In this document: piece after piece, positions 47,835 to 59,000 of the stretch
Position numbering within the stretch: position 1 is the first letter of the stretch
How the letters are laid out: each line of letters opens with the position of its first letter
NCBI GenBank assembly: GCA_903813345.2
Contig: CAIIXF020000005.1
Location: 1,674,001-1,738,000, forward strand
Length of the DNA stretch: 64,000 nucleotides
Direction of reading: 5' to 3'
Source of the DNA: Owenia fusiformis
Taxonomy: Eukaryota > Annelida > Polychaeta > Sabellida > Oweniidae
Position numbers and translations under genes: made by a program
The notes under the pieces: model-generated
Told to the model about the DNA's origin: nothing
The model's input: only the letters and a program-made list of their open reading frames with translations
The model's database searches: none

Positions 47835-48847
47835 CAGACGGCATGGTCTCTTAGGAAATCCAGTGTGTCAGTTATCAAAATGCAAAATATAAAACCATGA
47901 TTTTTATATGTTTAGTTAAGATTTTGTACTATACGACTATAATGAGAGTTTCTCATAATTCCCAGTCCTACATGTCAGGAACAAAAGATAGTGCATGTAG
48001 TAATCATATTATGTTAAATGGTGCCTTATAGAAATACTGTCTGTTTCATGGTGTGGTTGCGACTTCCAACAAAGGGAACAATCAAAAATTGCATCCTATT
48101 TTCACTCTCTGAGATGTGATTAATCTGAAATAGTTGGTTCTTTTTGGGGTGTATTTATCATAAATAAATATTGAATAAGCTCGCTACTGTTAAACAATGC
48201 AACTAGTCTAAATGAATACTTATATTAAGTAAAAAAATATTGCTGAGATGAACGGCAAAGGGATATCAGTTATAAATGACCTTGAAACATTTGCCTTACC
48301 CTCAAAGGATGAACACCAGAGACACTGTTATGAAAGTTTGAATATAAGGGTGCACGATATTGCAGTCCCCAGGATATTTATCCAGTTAAGATAGATTTTG
48401 AGTGTACAATTTGAAGTTAATTTTTCAGTTAATAGAATGAATTTTGTTGTAAGATTAGTATATTTATTTTTTTAGTAAAAGATTAATGATTCACAATGAT
48501 TAAACAATTATTGTAAGTTATTCAGGAATCCATTTTTCAAAAAGCAATACATGAAATGTGCCACTCAAGATGGATGCACATTTAATTATTTGCAGTTAGC
48601 AACATGTTAATAGAGAGCTTTCCATATAAGTTTTCAGCCAAACTTATACTGCAACTTTTAAATGACGAAAACGCCACTGGGGAAAGTACATTTCATTAGA
48701 AAAATGTTCCTCGTTTCCTTGTCCAGGGAATTGATTTGTGAATATCACAGCAATGGCAGAATTAATTTCTAAGTTGTAATCATATTTTGAAACCGTAACT
48801 CACGAACTATATTTTTTGCCATTTGAAGGATGAAAGCACACTATCTT

Positions 48848-49048
48848 CAGGCCCGTAGCCAGGGGGGTTCGCAGGGTTCGGGCCAACCCCCCCTGGCCAA
48901 AAGTTCTTTCAAAATCATGCAGTTTTTCACCATTTTGAGCACTTCTCAAGTGATTTTGACCATATTTGGGCCTAAATTGTCAAATGTGAACCCCCCCTGG
49001 AAATTTTTGAAAACTGACCCCCCTTGGCAAATCCTGGCTACGGGCCTG
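48848..49048. mobile_element. MITE, 201 bp, CAGGCCCGTAGCCAGG ends, 5-bp duplication
   Basis: Perfect 16-bp inverted ends, CAGGCCCGTAGCCAGG and CCTGGCTACGGGCCTG, are flanked on both sides by ATCTT (48843-48847 and 49049-49053). Internal CCCCCCCTGG blocks occur at both ends. A decayed relative is at about 61233-61335 and a relative with GTAGCCAGGGGGG at 1326. The element lies inside the probable 3' UTR of SLC49A4. Confidence 0.8.
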
Positions 49049-49337
49049 ATCTTCGTTTCCAGACTTCCTCCCCAGTGCTATACCTGAATTGTACAAGTAC
49101 AGGTTTTCCTATATATATTCCAAATAACTTATATTGAAAGCTCTCCATTTTTGTGTTTTTACATGAACTTGTTCACGTTTTTATTGAATTTATTATGCAT
49201 GAACAAGCCTAACGATAATGAATTTATACCAGTATGTTGCATTTTGTATGTTTATTTCTGTATATAATTAGTCATATGATTTATATTATGTAAACATTGG
49301 TTGTGAGCTGACTCCTGTTGTTTTATACTCACAGAAT

Positions 49338-49343
49338 AATAAA
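49338..49343 (+). terminator. Poly(A) signal, SLC49A4
   Basis: AATAAA followed by T-rich sequence about 1.5 kb after the stop; the first strong signal on this strand. Confidence 0.5.
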
Positions 49344-49964
49344 GTATATTTATTTTCTTAAATATTTATTTTGGCGTCAGTATTCTACTTAGTACATATT
49401 TTGATATTTGACTGAGGCATATTAATTTGTTGTTATTGGAAAATAATTGATATTTGACTGGTTGATATCTTAAGGTTATGGTAAAATTAGATCCGAGAGA
49501 TGTAAGTAAATACATATAACTTCTCTATCGCTCTACTGGTACCATTTCACACGTTCAAGAAAAAAAAACTAAGTCCTGGCATGGGCATCCAATTAGATCT
49601 GTTGTCCTGGTTGAGATGGCGGTGCTTTTAAAATTTTACACTTTTCAGTCAGCGTTTTGATTAGAAAACGTCAAATTAAACAAGAAAAGATCGAATGCTT
49701 CACTAAGTAGTCAAATGTTGGCCAATAGATGGATGAACATGAACTTCCCTGTCTCAGAAATCGTGATTCATCACGAAAATACGTCCAAGAAATACAATCA
49801 ATTCTAATTGCATCTCTCAGGTAGCATTCATTGTTGCATCACATTGTTACCTGTAAAAGAAACCATGATCTTGAATACTGTACTCATACTTGTGATTATG
49901 GCGTAATTATAGAACAATGGTTCGTTGCTAAGAAAGTCAGAAATACAATAACTCAATCTCTAAG

Positions 49965-49977
49965 GTTACCCGACAAC
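49965..49977 (+). promoter_or_regulatory. RFX X-box before the ODF3-like gene
   Basis: GTTACCCGACAAC fits the X-box consensus RYYNYY-N(1)-RRNRAC at every position. It lies 99 bp before the start codon of the ODF3/SHIPPO-repeat gene. RFX factors drive ciliary genes through X-boxes close to the start site, which agrees with the predicted ciliary role. Confidence 0.55.
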
Positions 49978-50075
49978 AGAATGTGATTGATGTTTTTTTC
50001 TGGTAACCTGATTTTAGTTTCTTACAAAATCGTTAGGTTTTGGTACTGTTTTGGAGAGCTTCCTCAGACCTTATC

Positions 50076-53000
50076 ATGGCGACTTCCGGGGCAAATGTTT
50101 CCGAGGATCAACTGGAAGAACTATTCGACTCTTACGCTTCTTCATCGACGTCATTGGGAGACAGAACTAGATGTACAAAACGTAAGACGCAAATGTACAT
50201 TTACTTCACCACTCAATAAGGATGTCAATTTGATATTTTATAACACGTCTTTTTCACATTTGTAATAAATGCATTAATATGATTATAATGAACGTAGTCT
50301 GGGTACTGTATCTTGTAATGTTGCCCTTTGTTATTCATTTTTGTGGAACAGTCTTATTACAAATAAGAAATTACAAGTGTCATGTAATTGTCATATTGTA
50401 TTGTTGGGCTGGCAAGCCATAATTATTTGTATTACGTCATGATCGGGGCTTACGCCATATTGAAATAAACTGGACAAAGTCAGCCAATATATCTCTTAGT
50501 GTTATTCGAAATATAACGTAACAGAACATGGTGTCAGATGTGGGATGCGAGCCTACGGGGATATAAAACCACAGAGAAAAAGTAGGACATGTAAAAATTG
50601 TCTGAAAGTGACCAGATTAGAGGTATTTTTGGATTTGAACTTTGATTGCCGGTGAAATTTTGTGCAAATTTCGAGCATGACATTTTGCGCACGACACGGA
50701 TTACATCATTGCTTTGCTGATATGTGCACACGACACGGATTAAGCCATTGCTTCGCGGAGATATGCAAATGACATGGATTGCGTCATTGCTGCTGTACAA
50801 AAGTAAGAATTTGAGTCCAACTGATATTTAAACTTGTGAACTGTACTTCTACTCTTGTGTATTAACTATCGTGATTATATTGTCATCTTTGGATTATTAT
50901 AATGGCCAAGATACAGCCTCCAAACCCTTTTAACTTTGATAAACCCAATGAGTGGATTGCTTGGAGAGAAAGGTTCCTGAGGTTTAGGCTAGCTACAAAA
51001 CTTAACAAAGAGGATGATATTACACAAGTCAGTCAACTTATATATATTATGGGCCAATCCGCAGAGGACATATACAAACAGTTTACGTTTGAGCCCTTAC
51101 CAGTTGCTGAAGATGGCCAAATACTTGATCCGCCAGACAACAGGTACAATTTTGATGCCGTTTTGGGCAAATTTGATAACTATTTTGTGCCAAAGATAAA
51201 CATTATTCATGAACGAAGGGTCTTCAACCTTAGACAACTGGGAGAGTCAGAAACAATGGAGGAATATATCCGAGATTTGTATAAACTGAGTCAACATTGT
51301 TCATTCGTTGACAGAAACGAAATGATTCGCGATAAGATCATCGTTTCCATCAAAGACAGAGACTTGTCAGAGCGAGTCCAGACACTTGCCATGACGTGTG
51401 ATCTCACCCTAGAGAAAACTATTGAACTAGTTCGTAGTCATGAACTTATAATATCACAGTCTCAAGCTGAAGGGAGACCTACTGATACAAGTAACGTTGA
51501 TTTTGTTCGTAAGCGACCCCCGCAACAGAGAGCTACACGACAAAACTACAGAAAACAAGACCAGGCACAACACAAAGCAGACAAACACAAGTGTGACAGA
51601 TGTGGCTACATTCACAGAAATGATAAATGCCCTGCTAAAGGAAAAACCTGTCATAATTGCAAGAAATTAAATCATTTCTCAAGTGTGTGTAAATCAAATA
51701 AGAAATCTGTTGATAAAAGAGTTGTACATGAATGTTATGATGAATGTGCTGATGCCGATCTTGACACTACTGAGTTTCATGTAGGTGAGCTTGTGCATTT
51801 GGTTGATTCTGCCAAGTCACTGATTGTAGATAGGCACACAGAGCCACCATGGCGTGTGACCTTACCCATTTGTGGTAAATTGATGAGTTTCAAGATCGAC
51901 ACAGGCGCTGATGTAAATGTTATGAGTAACAAAGCATATGAATGCCTTACACCAAAACCTAGGTTACAAAGGCATGATGGTCCTCCACTGAAGTCAGTAG
52001 GTGGGGTAATAGATACAAGAGGTTACTTTATAACAAATAGCAATCTTGATGGTACCAAATTCTCAATGAGAATATTTGTATTAAATGGGCCAAAGTGTGA
52101 TAACTTATTGTGTCGCAGATCTGCTAAAATGTTGAATCTAGTTACTAAAAATGTACATGTTGTAACTCAGACCTCTCAGAGCGAGGCAGGTAAAAATGGA
52201 CTTCTGATCCTGGTAACCATAGAAATAAAATTCCAATGCCCCCTAGTAACAATACTTCTGAAATGCCAGGTCATGTAAAAGACCCCATAAATGATAATGA
52301 ATTGTATGGGGAAGTGGGTACAATGAAATGTGAGCCTGTCAAAATTGAGTTGAAGCAAGATGCTGAACCATATGCTGTTGTGGTACCTAGGCGCGTTCCA
52401 TTTCCTATAATGAAACCATTACAAGAAAAACTCGAATCAATGGAATCCAATGGTGTTATTGCCAAGATAACTGAGCCTACTGAGTGGTGTTCACCCATGG
52501 TCCCGGTAGTTTCAAAATCAGGAAAAATTCGCGTGACGGTTGACTTTAGAAAACTTAATAAATCCGTTAAGCGCGAGAGATTTGTCTTACCAACCATTGA
52601 CTGTATATTACAGAAACTTTCGGGAAGTTCTGTCTTTTCAACCCTCGACGCCACAGGAGGTTTTCATCAAGTGCCACTTAGCGAGGTAAGTCAGCGTTTA
52701 ACAACGTTTATAACACCCTTCGGTCGTTATGTATACAAGAAAATGCCACAAGGCATATCGCTTGCTCCAGAAATCTTTCAAAGAGAAATGTCGCGCATTT
52801 TGCAAAATTGTTCTGGAGTAGCAGTATTCATGGATGATATTATCGTTCATGGTAAGAATGTAGAAGATCATGATAAAAATCTCAAACAAGTCTTACAGAG
52901 AATCAAACAGTCCGGTCTTGTTCTCAACAAGGCGAAGTGTCATTACCGGAAGCCCGAGCTCGTATTTTTAGGGCATAAAATTAGCGCTAATGGAGTCTCG

Positions 53001-56000
53001 CCAGACCCAGCCAAAGTTGCCGCGATAGTGGAAATGGAAATTCCTGAAAATGTTGAAGAATTACGACGATTCTTAGGCATGATAAATTGGATAGGTAGGT
53101 TTATACCAAACTTATCTACAATGCTTCACCCATTGAATGAACTTTTGAGAAAAGACACAATTTGGACATGGGGAAAAGCACAAATGGATGCCTTTGAAAC
53201 AGTGAAACAGAAGGTAAGTAATAAGCCTGTTCTAAAATACTACGACATCAATAAGCCATCGCGTGTTAGTGCTGACAGTAGCTGTTACGGGTTAGGCGGT
53301 GTCTTAGAGCAACAGCATGGAACAGATTGGTTTCCTGTTCATTACTGTTCTCGTTCATTAACTGATGCCGAACGCCGCTATGCTCAAATTGAAAAGGAAC
53401 TTTTGGCAGGGGTGTGGTCAATGGAAAAATTCAGTCAGTATTTGGTCGGACTAGAATCATTTGTATATGTGACTGATCACAAACCTCTGGTGCCAATTAT
53501 AAATCAAAAGGATCTTGATCAAACACCGGTGCGATGCCAGAGAATGCTAATTCGTCTCATGAGGTTTAATTGTATCGCTGAATACAGACCCGGAAAGACA
53601 TTAGTCATAGCAGACACATTGTCTAGAAAACCGCTTAGTAGCATGGAATCAAACACTGTAGAAAGTGTGACGGAATATGAGAGTTTCATATATGATAACC
53701 TACCAGTCGCGAAGTCGCGTCTTGAGAATATTCGTGACTTGTCACAGATTGATCCCGAAATCTCAACAGTCATGAATTATGTTCTTCATGGTTGGCCGGA
53801 ATATTACAAAGACGTGAAAGAAGTTGCCAAGCGATACTATGATTGTAGAGAATCCTTGAGTGTTGTCAATGACATACTTATGTATGGTAACCGTATCACT
53901 ATACCGGCTGCATGTCGCAATAATATTCTTGATCAAATTCATGAGGGTCACTTCGGAATTCACAAATGCCGTGAACGCGCTAATGCGACAGTATGGTGGC
54001 CAGGGCTTACATCACAAATCAAAGAATTGGTGGCCAAATGTAAGCACTGCCAAATTTTGAAACCTAAACAGAGAAGTGAACCATTAATTCCAACAAAATT
54101 ACCAGATCGCCCCTGGCAACAATTAGCAACTGATTTATGTGAATGCTTCAAGAAGCAATATTTAGTCACAGTTGATTACTATTCTCGCTATCTAGAAATT
54201 GCTCATGTTAGGGGTAGTGTCACAACAACTCAAATCATAAACAAACTCAAAAAGATATTTGCCAGGAATGGTATCCCTGAAGTGTTAGTATCAGATAATG
54301 GACCACAGTTTAGCTCAAAACAATTTGCAGATTTCGCAAAAGAGTTTGATTTTAAACATGTAACATCAAGTCCCAGATACAGTCAAAGTAACGGTCTCGC
54401 AGAAAGAGCCGTCCAAACTGCCAAACGTATTCTCAAATCAGAAGACCCCTTAAGCTCCCTTATGAATTATCGGGCCACTCCAGTCAGTTCTACAGGTAAA
54501 ACGCCAAGTCAATTACTCTATGGTAGACAAATCAGAACTAAATTGCCAGTTTCGCCTGAGAATCTAAACCCAAATTGGCCTGATAAACAGGAAGTTCAAA
54601 ACAATGATGCTAAAGCAAAATCACTGTATGCCAAACATTTTAACAGATCTCATGGTGCAAGAAAACTTGAGAAACTGTCCCCTGGACAGTCTGTGAGAGT
54701 GAAGCTTGATCAGGAAAAGGCATGGAGTAAACCATATAAGGTTCTCAATCAAGCTCACACTCCTAGGTCATACATTATCAAAAGTGACAGTGGAACTTTG
54801 TTCAGGAGAAATCGTAGACATTTGATGCCAACAGGCCATGATCCTACTCCAACTCCTGAACGGGGTTCTAAAATGCTTAAACCAATGGTGTTTTTCTCGA
54901 GTAAACATCCCAAGGAGGGAGGGATAGATGGTGGTGGTCAAAATACTAATAATGTTCCACTTACTAGTAATACTACACCAGTCTCTCATAGCTCTATTAT
55001 CACTGAACCAAGTTCTAGTTCTCCATTAAGGAAATCAAAGAGGATTGTAAATCAGCCAAAATGGCTGAAAGACTATGTAACTTGAAATAATACTTTTCAT
55101 GCACATAAACTGTCAAGACTCAAAAGACAGTAGTGTACATTTAGACATTAAATGACTAAAGCTCATAATAATGTACACATACCGTAGTTAACGTTTGTTT
55201 AGATAATGATCTTTATAAAATGTTCAAACAGCACAGATTGGTGTGGATTACGTTTTATAATGCATGTTTTATTTTAAACATTTGTATTGATTATATGTAA
55301 GACAATCTTTTGTTAGAGATGTGTATAAGAAAAACAAAATCAGCATACAGTATTTTCTACTACCGTATTCAACATGATAAGTGCACAGGGTGAATACAGG
55401 TTTGAGACATGGACTCATAAGCAGTGAATATTGACTTTATACCCTGCTATATATATCTACAGATGAAGACTCTCAAAATTGTAGACACTTTTAAACATTT
55501 AAACATAAAGCCTGATAAAATTACTGTATCATTCAAAAAGAAAAAAAGGGAGATGTCATGTAATTGTCATATTGTATTGTTGGGCTGGCAAGCCATAATT
55601 ATTTGTATTACGTCATGATCGGGGCTTACGCCATATTGAAATAAACTGGACAAAGTCAGCCAATATATCTCTTAGTGTTATTCGAAATATAACGTAACAG
55701 AACAACAAGGTAATAGAAATCGTGTCTGATTGCTTTGCCTTTGTTATTTCACCGGTATTTACATGTCCGCAACACTTAATCAATTATAGTTAGCATGATC
55801 CATCAATGGAATGATCGTCATGCTTTTATATTCGAGCTAGGAAGTCAAGAGACAGGCATCATGCAGGTTACCCTTCGCAATTGTTTGACTTGGCTTTTTA
55901 AAAGCTAGCTCCGTTTAAAACTAAATGGTACTCGGGGCAAGGCATGGTGGGTTTTATTTTTATGAAGAAATAAATATATCTGAATAAAAATGTTTTACTT

Positions 56001-59000
56001 TAAGATTTTACTCTTCTCTTTCAGCCAGGCGCAGTCCCATGGGAAGTTACATAGTTCCTAAAGGAGGGAAACCATTGACTTCGCTCGGTAAGTTACATTT
56101 ATCGCCTATAATCAGATATTTAAAAAAAAATGTTAAATACGATTTTCATGTTTTAATTTTGATTCTAGCATCGCTGTATTTTATCTTTTAATTTGTAATG
56201 GATTGACTTTGTATTCAACAATAAGTATGTGAATCACAAGACGCAACTCAGCAGAAAGAACAACTATAGACTAGCATTTATCAATTTTATTTTGCGTACA
56301 AACACATTTAATCCAATGTTCGATACATTCACTCTCCAATGTGCGCCTTGTCTAAATAAATTGTTTGTTTATTGGTACACCCAAACGGTTTATTGTGAGT
56401 AAAAGCAACTTTCATTTCAGCCCGAGATTGCATACCCGCCCCGTCAGACTACAGCCCAAAGATTGACTTGATTAAGCCATCTGCACAGAAATATTCCATT
56501 GCCGGACCTTGGAGAACTTCAAAACGTATGGCAAAATGCGTTTTCTTTTTTTACGTTGACACAAAATTAATTAAGAGGGGTTGGACGTGTGATTAAATGG
56601 TATTGACTGGATATGATAACGTGATTTCCATTGTGCTTTGGGGGGTTGTCAACCAATGTTATTTTATACTTTTATGGGACGTATCATTTTTGTCAACAAC
56701 TTCCACGGCCTCTGTGTTAGAGATATTAATTGATGATAGGAGTGAAACAGAAAAACAAGGCGTTTGACTGATTAAAATACAAAATAGCATATTTGAGATC
56801 GATTTGTTTTATGTTATCAAACCAAAACACTTTTATCGGTCAAACTAAAAGAAATTGTTAGTTTGGTTGGCTTATATTTTATCGTACAGGCGACAACTTC
56901 CTACCGTCCCCAGCCGACTACCATACAGAGAGTGACATCATCTGGAACCACAAAAGTACGACTATCAAGGGCAAAGGTAAGATGTGCGTCACAGGACAAG
57001 ACCCCATGAATAACAGTATTGGCCCTGCCAGTTACAAGGTAGAGAACTTTGCTACAGGAAGAGATGGCCGAAAGATTAGAATTGCGGACAGAGAGACTGT
57101 GAGTACTGGACCGCCTGACAAGTTGGTACAGCCAGTGGATACGCATGGTAAGACACGTTGAAAAACAATACCGATTCAGCCTTTAATATCAAACCCCTGA
57201 ATTCATGTACATGTATTTTCTCTCAAGAAAGTGTATGTTGAAACAATTTGATTAAATCAAATGCAACATCCATTACCAACACTGATATGCACATTGATTG
57301 AATATCAGGTCACAACACCCCGGGACCAAACCACCGCCCCAACTCAAGCTATTGGGGACGCGGACCCAAGAAGTCTATTGGTACCAGACTTAAAGAGAAA
57401 AGAGTCGACAGACCAGGACCAGGACCCGCTGAGTATACAATTCACGATCTCAATGATCCAAAGATTGAAAAAGCTGGATTTAAATATTCGTTTGGTATCC
57501 GTTTCCCATCTCCTCTGCAATGGCGACTTGGTAAGAATGTTGAGTATGAGTTGAATTTCATGTTGTGGCAATGCATTGGCGGAATGCTTCAGATTTTGGA
57601 CTCATCATTTAAAGCTTTCAAGCTGTCCGTATTATCTGGACTACACGATTCAACATTTTCTTCGAGTTTAATTACATATGTAAAACGATTGAGATGTTCA
57701 TGAATCAGTACTCAAGTTTAGTTGTTCCTGCATTGTTACTCAAATTTAGTTGTGCATGCTGTTCAGCGTTACTCAAGTTTAGTTGTTCATGGGTTGTTAC
57801 TCAAGTTAAGTTGTCCATGGGTTGTTACTCAAGTTTAGTTGTTCATGGGTTGTTACTCAAGTTTAGTTGTTCATGGGTTGTTACTCAAGTTTAGTTTTTC
57901 ATGAGTTGTTACTCAAGTTAAGTTGTTCATGGGTTGTTACTCAAGTTTAGTTGTTCATGGGTTGTTACTCAAGTTTAGTTTTTCATGAGTTGTTACTCAA
58001 GTTTAGTTGTTCATGGGTTGTTACTCAAGTTTAGTTGTTCATGGGTTGTTACTCAAGTTTAGTTGTTCATGGATTGTTACTCAAGTTTAGTTGTTCATGG
58101 GTTGTTACTCAAGTTTAGTTGTCCATGGGTTGTTACTCAAGTTTAGTTGTCCATGGGTTGTTACTCAAGTTCAGTTGTTCATTGGTTGTTACTCAAGTTT
58201 AGTTGTTCTTGGATTGTTACTCAAGTTTAGTTGTTCATGGGTTGTTACTCACGTTTAGTTGTTCATGCATTTTTACTAAAATTCTTTTGTATGCTGTTCG
58301 ACGTTACTCAATTTTAGTTGTTTGTGCAGTTCGACGTTACACAAGGCTAGTTGTTCATCCAGTTCAACGTTACTCAAATTTAGTTGTTTATGCATTGTTA
58401 CTAAGTTCAGCTTATTTCATTACAGCCACACACGACGACAGCCCAGCTCCCAATACATACAACCTTGGCACTACGGTTGGAAGTGCGATCGCAAAGTCGA
58501 TCAGTGGAAGGCAGCCAGTCCTTAAAAACGACTTTGTTCCAGCTCCCAACAAATACCACCTTCCAGATAAGATGCAGACGTCCTCGCGGTCTTGTACGAT
58601 GACGTATAGAAGCTTTGATTGCTACGAGGGCCCTCATCCAAGTCCTGCCCATTACACTATAAATAAAGTTAGTCTGAAGAAGGCACCCGCATACTCACTG
58701 AGACTGAGACTCAAATATCATGGTGAGGTTGAGAACGGTCATGACGTATGATAAGCAAAAACAGAAAACATAAATATATAATAAAATAAAATCCACATCA
58801 AAAACCATCAATTGGTAGCCTCATGAAACGACCATATTAAAACTTTGATTGTGAGCATACGTAAACCGTCAAATAAATGCTAATCGTCCTATTCCAGCTG
58901 GAGAAGACTGCAGTACGAATCCAGCTCCAGGAGAGTACTGTAAAATAAAGAAATTCACGGACAACGACGGCCCTGCGTACTCTATGGGGAAACGTGGTCG

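Larger units (their letters stand above)
47835..49360 (+). other. SLC49A4 3' UTR
   Basis: No further coding sequence follows the stop. The first good poly(A) signal is AATAAA at 49338-49343, giving an inferred 3' UTR of about 1.5 kb that includes a 201-bp MITE at 48848. Earlier, weaker signals could also be used. Confidence 0.5.
50373..55709 (+). mobile_element. Intact Ty3/Gypsy LTR retrotransposon with ACAAG duplication
   Basis: A 5,327-bp element (50378-55704) is flanked by the 5-bp target duplication ACAAG at 50373-50377 and 55705-55709. It has 151-bp LTRs, a primer-binding site, overlapping gag-protease and RT-RNase H-integrase frames and a polypurine tract. The integrase follows the RNase H, the Ty3/Gypsy order. 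The two LTRs are identical by eye, so it inserted recently. Both main frames are uninterrupted. No envelope gene or chromodomain was seen. It lies in intron 1 of the ODF3-like gene in the same orientation; lineage within Gypsy (possibly Mag-like) is a guess. Confidence 0.95.

Noticed and set aside
57694-58425. Open frames upstream of ODF3-like exon 6
   Set aside because: Periodic translation of the 28-bp intron satellite. The longest one runs into the true exon by chance, but the consensus acceptor at 58425/58426 defines the exon.
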